A stretch of DNA of 64,000 bases from Vombatus ursinus. Its lineage: Eukaryota; Chordata; Mammalia; Diprotodontia; Vombatidae. Position numbers and translations under genes: made by a program. Shown here one piece after another: positions 55,315 through 64,000 of the stretch. Each line of letters starts with the position of its first letter. Position 1 is the stretch's first letter. The stretch covers positions 1,342,708 through 1,406,707 of the forward strand of contig NW_020954702.1 of assembly GCF_900497805.2 (NCBI RefSeq), in the 5' to 3' direction. The notes beneath the pieces were generated by a model. It had not been told where the DNA came from. It did no database searches and was given only the letters and a program-made list of their open reading frames with translations.

Positions 55315-56290
55315 CAAAGAATATGAACAGGCAGTTTTTAGAAGAAACAATAGAAGCCATATATAGTCATATAAAAAAAATGCTCTAAATGACGATTGAT
55401 TAGAGAATGCAAATTAAAACAACTCTAAGGTACAACCCTGCACTTGTCATATTAGCCAATCTGACCAAAAAAAGGAAAATGACAAATGTTGCAGGGGATG
55501 TGGGAAAAATGGGACACTAATGGTGTAGTTGTGAACTGATTCAACTATTCTGGAGAGCAATTTGGAAGTAGGCCCAAAGGACTATAAAACTATGCATAAG
55601 CTTTGATCTCCCAATATCACTACTAGGTCTGAATCACAAAGAGATTTTTTTTAAAAGGGGGAAAGAACATATTTGTGCAAAAATATTTATAGCGACTCTC
55701 TTTGTGATGGCAAAGAATTAGAAATCAAGGAGATGTCTGCCTATCAATTGGGAAATGGTTGAACAAGTTGTGATATGTGATTGTAATGAATATTATTGTG
55801 GTATAAGAAAGGACAAGCAAAATGGTCTCAAAAAACCTGGAAAGACTTATATGAATTGATGCAAAGTGAAATGAGCAGAGCCAGGAGAACACTGTACACA
55901 AGTAACAGCAATATTGTAAAATGATCAGCTATGAATGACTTAGCTGTTCTCATTAATGCAGTGATCTAAGACAGTTCTGAAGGACTTTTGATGAAAAATG
56001 CTCTTTGTCTCCAGAGAAGGAATTGATGACGTCTGAATCCAGATTGAAACATGCTTTTATAAACTTTATTTTTCTTAGTTTTTTTTGTCTGTGTTTTTTT
56101 CACAACATGACTAATCTGGAAATATGTTTTGCATGACTGCACATGTATAAGCTATATCAAATTGCTGGCGTTTTCAAAGAGGGAGGAAAAGAAACAGGCA
56201 AGGAAAAAATTTGGAACTCAAAATTTTTAAAAAATGAACATTAATTACATGTTTTTACATGTAACTAGGAAAAACAATTTAAAAAAAGAT
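55315..56290 (+). mobile_element. Marsupial L1 3' end (ORF2 C-terminus plus 3' UTR)
   Basis: GAATATGAACAGGCAGTTTT, AATGCAAATTAAAACAACTC, GTTGTGAACTGATTCAACTA, TTCTGGAGAGCAATTTGGAA, ACTACTAGGTCTGAATCACA, AAAATATTTATAGCGACTCT, GAAATGAGCAGAGCCAGGAG, ATTGTAAAATGATCAGCTAT and AATTTGGAACTCAAAATTTT follow the L1 order to the A-rich end. It is the best preserved L1 3' end here, 5' truncated, and useful as the reference for the others. Confidence 0.95.
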
Positions 56291-57584
56291 GTTAGACTGA
56301 GGATTTCCCTGTTATTTATGAGGAAGGCACTCTGTGATCCAATACAAATTAATGAATGTTTGTGAGAACAACCAAAAATTGACATGACTTAAATTATTCT
56401 ACAAGTACACATGTGAATTCTTATTACATTGGTGGATGGTCTGATTAAATCAGAAAGCTAATTAACAACAAATATTTCCAGTAAAATTAGTCAAACTTTA
56501 TAATTTGTAGGAAGGTGGTATAATCCATTATTTATGAAGTGGGAGTTTTCCTATGACTACGAAGAAGTCTGTTAATGATTTCTAAGAATAATTATCCCTA
56601 GTAGTACTAATTATTCATTTTAGAATTTTAGCAAATAGGGAGGTTCTTTATCGTTACCAGTGCAAAATAAGGTGGAGTGAGAGGGTGTTGTATTCATAAT
56701 TCTTTTCATTAATCCAGTCAAATGTATTTTGCCAATTTTCCAAAAGCACAAGATAGCATTGTTGACTTTGCAAAGAACCTTCACTTAATGACCTAAGCTT
56801 ACTAACTAAAGAAATAAGCTCCATTTTAGTTCTCTCCCCCATCCCCACTGCCACCTCATTGTTTTACACTTATAATGATGAATGTGATAATGAGTAATGA
56901 CATCTATTCATGGAAAATGTGAGAGGTCAGAAGGCATCCTACTTTGCATCTTGAAAATGTGTTTCTAGCAAAGTCAACCACACTGACTTAATCAGTTTAT
57001 CTCCTCAATAAAGGAATTTTGCCTAAATTTTGTAAAGCACTTTTTTCCTGTCTGGTTTCCTTAAGTATAGGAAATTTTGGCAGTTGACTTACAACTGGGG
57101 CACATATGTGTTTCAAGTCTTATTTTTGTCCATTCAAATACAAATTATGTGAGTCTTTCCAATTGTTTAATCTGTTAAGAACTTTAGGACATACAGCTTT
57201 GAGGAAACATCATTTCCGAAAGAATTCATATCATTCTATCATCTTTCTAGACTCAGAACACAGAGAATGATTCCTGTTAATCCTGTTTATGAGTAAGACA
57301 AGATCTATATGTAGAACAAGCAGCTTTGCTTTCCCCATTTCTATTTGGAACTAACTATTGGATTTTTGGAAATCATTTTAAGAGGGTTGAGTTGCATTCA
57401 GCATCTCATTTCTTTTTTACACTGGTAATTCACAGCTACTCTTTTCTTAATTGATTTTGATATTGCAAATTTTGACGTCTTCCTTTGATGTTGCAACTAC
57501 ATTAGTTAATCTCTTCCTAAAATAATTATGCTACTCATTTAATTAATTTTAGAAAACCAGTTCTCTATCAAATTATGTTAGTCA
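56291..57584. other. Gene-free AT-rich stretch
   Basis: About 1.3 kb with no recognised repeat or gene. Confidence 0.5.
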
Positions 57585-57790
57585 TAGAGAAGAAGCAGCA
57601 CAATGTAGCAACTAGACAGCCTGGGAGACTTCCAGTTCTTTGTCTGACACATAATGGCTATATGACCCTAGGCAAGTTATTTAATCTCTCAGTGCTCTAA
57701 ACAACTCTCAAAAATCTATAAATTGCAGAGAAAGTACTTACCTGCATTGGTAAAAAGAACTTCCTCACCAGTGCCAATCGCTAGTTATAG
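57585..57790 (+). mobile_element. MIR-related SINE with GCAGAGAAAG tail type
   Basis: AGCAGCACAATGTAGCAACT head, GGCTATATGACCCTAGGCAA and TTTAATCTCTCAGTGCTCTA core, then ATAAATTGCAGAGAAAGTAC, TTACCTGCATTGGTAAAAAG and AACTTCCTCACCAGTGCC. The tail differs from ordinary MIR and recurs in antisense at 42125-42356. Confidence 0.75.
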
Positions 57791-57796
57791 AATATA

Positions 57797-57798
57797 AC

Positions 57799-57831
<33 letters not shown>
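57797..57831. repeat. (TA)n microsatellite
   Basis: About 17 TA units with one AA interruption, between two MIR copies. Confidence 0.96.
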
Positions 57832-57835
57832 AGAA

Positions 57836-58035
57836 TATAAATTTAGAGTTGGAAGGGACCTGAGAGACTATCTAGTGATCCATGCCTTTCATTTTTCAGA
57901 TAAAGAAACTGAGACCCAGAGGAATTAATTAATTTACCTAAGATCACACAGATACTACATAGGAGAAAAAGGATTTGAACCCAGGTCTTGAGACTCTAAA
58001 TCTAGCTTTTTTCCCCCTCCACCATGCTGCCTTCC
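57836..58035 (-). mobile_element. MIR-family SINE
   Basis: TAGAGTTGGAAGGGACCTGA, GAGACTATCTAGTGATCCAT, AGATAAAGAAACTGAGACCC, AGATCACACAGATACTACAT, GGATTTGAACCCAGGTCTTG and CACCATGCTGCCTTCC. Confidence 0.88.
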
Positions 58036-58119
58036 TTAATTTCTTAAATCTCAGACCATAGAAGATATAAAATAAATAAGTTTTTGAGCTTGTCAATTTT
58101 ATGAGTGCTGTTTGGTATA

Positions 58120-58384
58120 CTGAACGTAATAATAATGATAGCTTTTGTTATTGTAGATAGCATTTATATAGCTCTTTAAGTGTTGCACTTTATAATTATC
58201 TTTTTGACCCTCACTCTGAGAGGTAAGTGCTATTATTATCTCACTTTTAGAGATGAGGAAACTGAAGAGACAGAGTTTAAGTGACTTTTCCAGTATCAAA
58301 CAGCTTGAAAAGTGCTTGAGGCAAAATTAGAATTTAGTTTTTCCTCACTCCAAGTCCAGCACTCTATTCATTACACTACTTCAT
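58120..58384 (-). mobile_element. MIR-family SINE with long 3' part
   Basis: ATAGCATTTATATAGCTCTT, GACCCTCACTCTGAGAGGTA, GTGCTATTATTATCTCACTT, AGATGAGGAAACTGAAGAGA, AAGTGACTTTTCCAGTATCA and TCCAGCACTCTATTCATTAC in antisense MIR order. Confidence 0.88.
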
Positions 58385-59069
58385 AAATGATTGTAGTTTA
58401 GGTAAAACAAAGTTGTCTTGAAAATGGATCCACCTTTAGAATTCTTTGTGTACATCCAAGAGTTATAACTGAATGATTTCCTCAAAATATTTGATGGAAT
58501 CAAAAAGGCCAGCACGGTATACAGACGCCATCATGAATGTGCTGGAATTATCACTAACTGACTTACTTATCTTCAGAAATTGGCAGTTGCACGATTTATT
58601 TATCTGATTGCCTAGACTTTAAAAAGTGTCAATAATATAGATTATGCTTAAAAGTATGTGCACATGCTTTTTTCCCAGAGAGTTTTCTTAAACATTTACC
58701 AGCATGCCCCTGGAAGCTCTCCATTACATATATAAATATTCCTTTTAATACTAGTGAAGAGTTAGGAATGAAGATGGAATTAGATAGGTTTCTGAGTGAG
58801 ACTTCAATATAAAACTAGATTCTACCTGAGGTAGTTCATCCTTCTGCTGGTTTTATCTGCTAACCTCTTATTTCATTCTATTGCCCACTCTAGGAATGAT
58901 CAACCGAAGTTGTACTAGGCACATTAGAATAATACAACAATATTTTGAGTGCATAAGACTTCTACAAAATACTCAAACAATGATTTAAGATGCTTTTCTC
59001 CAGGATTTGAAGTTAGAGAGGAATGAGAATGGTTCTTTTTTCCCCTTTACCCCCATCATGAAACAATCT
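58385..59069. other. Gene-free AT-rich stretch
   Basis: No repeat or gene recognised. Confidence 0.45.
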
Positions 59070-59754
59070 TAAAAATTTCTTTTTTAAAATTTTTATTAAT
59101 GATTTTGAAGTCAAAGATTTAAACACAAAAGCATTTCATATGAAGAGCAGAACACAAAAAAATGGATTTTTATGGAACTGTGAATCTCTATTTCATGATG
59201 CTTGCTTTTCAGAGTATATAATAAATTACACTTGTTACTTTCATAACTGTCCTGATTGTGCACCCTTCTGAACCTCCTTTTATTCTTTTATGCACATTTA
59301 AAAAATGTTTTCATCACCCTTTTTTATATCACTGTTGCTAACCACACATTTTCCCTTAACTCCCCTCAATTAAAAACTGAAAGAAAGAAAAATATCATTG
59401 TAACAAATAAACACAATAAAGCAAAATGAATACTTTTTGTCATGTCCACAAATGTATGTCTCCTTCTGCACTTTGTATCCATCACCTCTCTTTCAGGAGG
59501 TGGACAACAACACACTTTCATCATCTGTCCTCTGGAGACATAATTGACTTATGAATCAATAGCTGGTTTGATTCCTTGTTGGTTCTCATGTATTTCTATA
59601 CCAAATTCGTGTGTGTGTGTGTGTGTGTGTTTGTATGTAATCAAACTCCTTTGTTCATTTTAAATAAAAATGAAGTTCATCTGATGCCTCCTTGCCCATC
59701 CCTTCTACCTTTAAGGGATTCTTTTATGGAAGTGATTGGTAACTTGTGTTCATA
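59070..59754 (-). mobile_element. L1 3' UTR, antisense (with GT tract)
   Basis: CACTTTGTATCCATCACCTC, TCTTTCAGGAGGTGGACAAC and TTTCATCATCTGTCCTCTGG resemble the antisense 3' UTR of a marsupial L1 subfamily. The poly-T-like start is near 59080. A (GT)n tract of about 11 units lies at 59609-59631. The joint to the RT portion near 59755 implies loss of most of the ORF2 C-terminus. Confidence 0.65.
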
Positions 59755-60790
59755 TACAGCCTGTGTTTATCTTGGCAGGTAGACTCCATAATATTTTTTA
59801 TTATCTGCAGTGATTTTAAATGGAATTTCTCTATGTCTTCATGCTGGGTTTTGTTGGTAATGTATAGAAATGCTGATGAATCATGTAGGCTTATTTATAT
59901 CTTGCAACTTTGCTAAAGTTGTTTATTGTTTTGATTAGTTTTTTAGTTGACTCTCTAGAGTTCTCTAAATAAACCATCATATTATCTGCAAAAAGTGATA
60001 GCTTTGTCTCTTTATGCTTATTCCTTTGATTTTTTTTCTTGCCTTATTTCTAAAGTTAGGTTTCCAGTACGATATTGAATAATGGTGATAATGGACATCT
60101 TAGCTTCACCTCTGATCTTATTGAAAAGTCTTCTAGCTTATCCCCATTACAGATCATGCTTGCTCTTGGTTTTAGATAGATACTACTTACCATTTTAACA
60201 AATGCTACATTTATTCCTATGCTTTCTAATGCTTTTTAAAAATAGTAATGGGTGTTGTGTTTTGTTATAAGCTTTTTCTGCATTTATTGATATAATCAAA
60301 TTATTTTTGTTGCTTTTGTTATTGATATGTTCAATTATGCATTTAGTTTTCCTAATGTTGAACCAGGCCTGTCTTCATAACATAAACCTCAACTGGTGAC
60401 AGTGTATGATCTTTGTGATATATTGCTGTAATCTCCTTACAAGTATTTCATTTAAAAGTTTTGCATCAATGTTCATTAAGGAGATTGGTCTACAATACTG
60501 TGTTTTTTCTCTTTTGACTCTCCCTGGTTTAGGTACCAAAACTATGTGTCATAGAAAGAATTTAGTAGAATGCTTTTTTAACCTATGTATATAGTATTGT
60601 TCTTTAAGTGCTTTGTAGAATTTGGTAGGAAATTCATCAGAGCCTAGAGTTTGTTTTTTTTCTTAGAGAGCTCATTTTTGGCTTGTTCAAATTCTTTTTC
60701 TAAGATAAAGTTATTTAAGTGGGATGATTGGTAGATTCCTTTTATTTTTACTTTGCCCTGTGGTTCTAATAGATATGGATAATTTTCATT
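59755..60790 (-). mobile_element. L1 ORF2 RT segment, antisense
   Basis: TGATTTTAAATGGAATTTCT (59810) repeats TTATTTTAAATGGAATTTGT at 51480. The complement of ATAAACCATCATATTATCTG gives FADNMMVYL (59968-59998), with Asn in place of the second catalytic aspartate. EFEQAKNELSKKKKQTLGSD (60700-60640) is the GPDGFT-type approach, followed by EFPTKFYKAL. Frames are broken. Confidence 0.85.
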
Positions 60791-61280
60791 TATGCTTCCC
60801 TGAAATACAATATTTAGGCTTTTTGCTTAATAATTGTTTTCAGGGAGTCTAATAATTCTTAAATTATGTCTCGTTGACGTCTTTCCCAAGTCAGTTGTTC
60901 TTGATATTAGATATCTTATATTTTCTTCTATTTTTTCAATCTTTTTATTTTATTCTAATATTTCTTGCTTATCTCACCAAGTCATTATTCTCTGTTTGAT
61001 TTATCCCGGTTTTGAGGGTCCATCACTGAGGTAAGACTTATCATTTTTTTTCCTTCCAAGAGACTTAGTCTCCATCGAATTCCTTTCCTCTAGAACATTT
61101 TCCTCATTTTTAAACTCTCTTGCTTCATCTGTTCCTAGTAATCATGAAATTCCTGTAGGAAATTCACTTTTTTCCTTTAAGTCTCAACTTGCAGTTATTC
61201 TGAAATCACTTTTTACTTTTGAGAGATCTCTGGATTTGCAGTAATTTCTGATGCTGGTCAACGTCTTCTTTGGTTTAGAC
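60791..61280 (-). mobile_element. L1 ORF1 segment, antisense
   Basis: The minus strand reads RDIILRIIRLPEN near 60870-60840, matching the ORF1 RNA-binding start RRNNIRI.GIPE, preceded by coiled-coil text (LVRG-type, A-rich in sense). ORF1 runs straight into ORF2 RT, so the ORF2 endonuclease is deleted. Confidence 0.75.
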
Positions 61281-61945
61281 TTTGGGTGTCAGCTTTAGGT
61301 CCCGAATTGGGGCATTGTGTCAGGGGCAGGCTCTCTTCCTACTGCACTTCTGGATAGACTGGTTGGCCCTACTTGTTCTTACACTGGGTCACCTAGGTTA
61401 CTGTGCCAATCACCTCCTACTAGACCTCCCCCACTGCTCTGGATCTTTGAGGCTCAGAGTACTAGATCTTTATGGCCCACTAGTCTAGGACAGGGTGCTA
61501 AGGACATCAGAATCCTGAGCTTTGCAAGTCTGAGCTATGTTAGTTCAGAAAGCTATTGTTCCTATACTGAGCTGCTGCTTCCCAGGGCTTCCAAGGGTCT
61601 CCCCACGCGCTGTGGATTTACAATTACCCTGGTGCTTTCTCCCAGGAGCCCTCTGCTCTTGTTGTCTCTAGACAGAAAGCCTTGCAGGCAATAAGTATCT
61701 CTGACCAGTTGCTGGATGAACTGGGAGGCTGGGCTTCTTTGCATGAACTGGTATTAGTTTTGCTAGAAGCTTCTTAACCTATTATTCCATGGGCAGCTGG
61801 CCGATTTTTTTGTATGCAGTTCTGGGGTGGAAGAAGTGATTTATTATTGTTTCTCACTTGGTTTCTTGATCACTATTCATTCTTGTAATATATTGAGGGT
61901 TTTGCTAAAGTAGATGTATGGGACCTGGGCCATCTTCGTCAGGAT
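61281..61945 (-). mobile_element. L1 5' UTR, antisense
   Basis: GC-rich 0.65 kb ending, in sense, with CCTGACGAAGATGGCCCAGG at its 5' terminus (61943-61924), the AAGATGGC start typical of L1. The open frames here on both strands (61282-61744) are untranslated sequence. Confidence 0.8.
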
Positions 61946-62529
61946 TCTAATGATTTCTTTGTCTTACAGAAATATGAATTTTGGCAGGATTATCAATTAT
62001 TTTTTTAATTAGGTAAAGGTGTTAAATATTTAGCTGCAATGTGATTACAAAAAATTTGGATATGCCATATTGATATTAGAGCTATAAAGCTAATAAATAA
62101 ATAGATCAACAAATAGACAGATAGACAAATGAGTGGAGATATAAATATGAAGAAAATGGTGTTGAATTTTTATCTGATACAGAAGTAGTTAAGTATATCT
62201 GAAATTATACTTCTCTGCATTAGCTTCTCCATGTAAATCAGCTTTACCACTAGGTGATAGCAAAGTATCTTCCTCAAGGTGGGCAAGTCTTATTCTCTGT
62301 ACCTCCACTGGATCCCCACCTTCACTCCTATCTCCTTGTGAACATTTAGAAAGAAGTCTCTTAATAGTCTCTCTGCTGTTATTCTATTTTTGTCACTTCT
62401 TTACTACATTTATTCAATCCTGCATTTCTGCTGCTTGTGGTATTTGAGAAGCAAATAATCTCTTAAGTTCTGGTTTTCTTTCTAAGAATGTTTGAAACAT
62501 CTCTTTATTATGAAACATCCATTTTTTTT
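61946..62529. other. Gene-free AT-rich stretch
   Basis: No repeat or gene recognised. Confidence 0.45.
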
Positions 62530-62690
62530 TCACTTAAGAATTAACCTCAGATTTGCAGGATAGTTCATCCTGGGTTGTATCCTGAACTCCATTGCTCTTT
62601 GGAACGCATCCTTCCATTACCTCCTATGTTTTCTAGTAGGTGTATTATAGTCTTGCTTGAGGGAAGCTGCTCAGCTTCCAACTGGAGTCA
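62530..62690 (-). mobile_element. HAL1/L1-type ORF1 C-terminal fragment, antisense
   Basis: The minus strand reads FQRAMEFRIQPRMNYPANLR (near 62610-62540), matching the F.KAKELGLQPRINYPAKL end of ORF1 in HAL1/L1-like elements. Short and 5' truncated. Confidence 0.6.
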
Positions 62691-63740
62691 GTTCTATCCA
62701 TCAAAACAGCATTTGGAGGTAGAGACCTCAGCAGGTGAAACCATGAATTGCATAACATGGCAGGAGGTTGAGATACATTGAAATTGAATCCCCAAGGAAA
62801 CCACCATCAGAGGGTAGAAAGTCAGAAAGTGAGCAATAGGGGAAAATAAAGGGGTAAAATGACTGAAATTACCAAAGATCACAAGAGGAAAACTTAAAAA
62901 TCCTGAATACAAGCAAATAAAGTAATAGGGAAAATATAGGAATAAAATGAAATACAGCCCCTAGATCTAATGAACAAATTCAGGCATCTATGAATAAATA
63001 CTCAAAAACAAATAGAAATGCTCCAGCAATTGATGAGACAGAAGACCTTGTAGAATGTGAGAAGAACAGAGAATCACAACGTGCTATTCCTGAGTGGTTC
63101 AAAAGGGAAATGAGAATTACGAGAGCAGAATTTGTGGCCTGCACAGCAAAAATAATAGGCAGAATAGAAAAAGCAGAATCTATGATGGTGAATCTCACCA
63201 AAAAAATAAAAGAGAGAACACTAAATTGGGAATGCAAATGTGCAGAAGTGAAGGACAATCTGGAAAAAGAGAAGGAAAAAACATGATAATGTTAAAAGAA
63301 AATATTCTCACTATGCAAGCAAGACATACTGATTTCAAATATAGGATGTGTAGAGACAAATTAAGGATCATAGATCTTCCAGAAGAACAAGACAGGAGAA
63401 AAAAATAGCTTAACACCACAATTCAGTAAATAATAGAAGAGAATTTCCCAAAACTTCTGAACATAGAAAATAAAATACCAATTAAGAGAATTCATAGATC
63501 GCCACCAGAAAAAAACCCAAGGCTGCAAACTCCAAGGTCCTTGGTGGTTAAATTTAACAATTCAATTAAAAAAAAAGTTCTGCAAGCAACCTGGAGAAAG
63601 ACTATCAAATGCAAAGGGAAGAAAATTCAAATAACACAAACCACAGAAATGCAGGATTGAATAAATGCAGCAGCCAAGAACAGTGACAGAAATAGAATAA
63701 GAGCAGAGAGACTATTAAGAGCCTTCTTTCTAAATGTTCA
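62691..63740 (+). mobile_element. HAL1/L1-type element: 5' part and ORF1
   Basis: ORF1 starts near 62990 (MNKYSKTNRNAPAIDETEDL) with a Lys/Glu-rich coiled coil (KEMRIT... to 63285), shifts frame near 63290, and continues with CRDKLRIIDLPEEQDRRKK (63349-63405), the RRNNLRIIGLPE-type start of the RNA-binding domain. After an in-frame stop come FPKLLNIENKIPIKRIHRSP (63445-63504) and LVVKFNNSIKKKVLQATWRK (63541-63600). ORF1p is an RNA-binding trimer in live elements. Here one shift and at least two stops break it. No RT follows before the window ends. Confidence 0.78.
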
Positions 63741-64000
63741 TAAGAAGATAAGGGTAAATGGGGTCCAGTGGAGGTAACAGTGAAGAGGCAGGCCTGGGAT
63801 ATTATGGACAGAATCTAGCAACACTCTTCCTCAAGGTGAATCAAGATTTTCTGTGGGATACATTACAACAAAGGAGATTACATAAAAGAGACAGCAGAAA
63901 TAGAGAAGGGCAATAGAGAGAAGTGTGTGATATGATCAGGACAAATCGAGACCTAGCAATGAGGGGAAGGTGACTGCTATGGTCTCAGTAAGAGAAGAAC
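63741..64000. other. Unassigned end of window
   Basis: Purine-rich; could continue the preceding LINE, but I see no diagnostic motif. Confidence 0.35.

Noticed and set aside
61282-61744. Open frames up to 125 codons on both strands
   Set aside because: They lie in an antisense L1 5' UTR that ends with the AAGATGGC-type terminus.

Overview
The window looks like intergenic DNA from a marsupial nuclear genome. The organism call rests on repeat content: tRNA-derived SINEs with the head GGCAGCTAGGTGGCGCAGTG (WSINE1/MAR1-like), L1 3' ends of the marsupial type, an RTE-clade LINE with its own SINE, and many MIR, L2 and CR1/L3 relics. The short SINE form ending in CCCCAATTGCC followed by an A-rich tail hints at an Australasian lineage, but I hold that loosely. 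Base composition is AT-rich. I found no convincing host protein-coding exon, tRNA, rRNA or CpG island. The open frames longer than about 90 codons that I can explain lie inside LINE coding fragments.

Layout. 1-4.5 kb: unique DNA, then a dense SINE cluster (three-deep nest at 1756-2428), MIR copies and a small hAT-type element. 4.7-8.0 kb: a nearly complete + strand L2 with a SINE in its 3' end, followed at 8.1-8.5 kb by a Tigger-like short transposon. 10.1-14.15 kb: a near full-length RTE LINE, then an antisense L2 piece and an RTE-related SINE. 16.2-18.7 kb: two L1 3' ends. 19.6-25.6 kb: mostly single-copy DNA with one antisense CR1/L3 reverse-transcriptase fossil (22.0-23.2 kb) and a small cluster of AGGTCA half-sites. 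26.0-28.3 kb: a GT tract ending in an NRF1-like palindrome, then an L1-RTE chimera. 29.3-32.7 kb: SINEs and two L2 copies. 34.3-34.6 kb: a mariner-like relic. 35.3-37.96 kb: an old L1 ending in a 50-nt inverted repeat. 38.5-42.0 kb: the youngest-looking SINE and a back-to-back L1 mosaic. 42.1-43.5 kb: MIR and convergent L2 3' ends. 45.2-45.4 kb: a foldback element. 47.4-52.6 kb: five L1 pieces in both orientations. 52.6-59 kb: simple repeats, an L1 3' end and MIR copies. 59.1-61.95 kb: a minus-strand L1 with internal deletions. 62.5-63.7 kb: HAL1/L1-type ORF1 material in both orientations.

Nothing here acts as a gene system. The elements interact only as parasites and hosts: SINEs depend on LINE machinery, and copies insert into one another, which gives a relative chronology. 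MIR, L2 and CR1/L3 are oldest, RTE, old L1 and DNA transposons intermediate, and WSINE1-like copies youngest. I did not find a previously undescribed biological system. The best second-look items are the RTE and its SINE, the L1-RTE chimera, the L1 mosaic, the foldback hairpins and the half-site cluster. All family names come from recalled consensus features, not from a database search.
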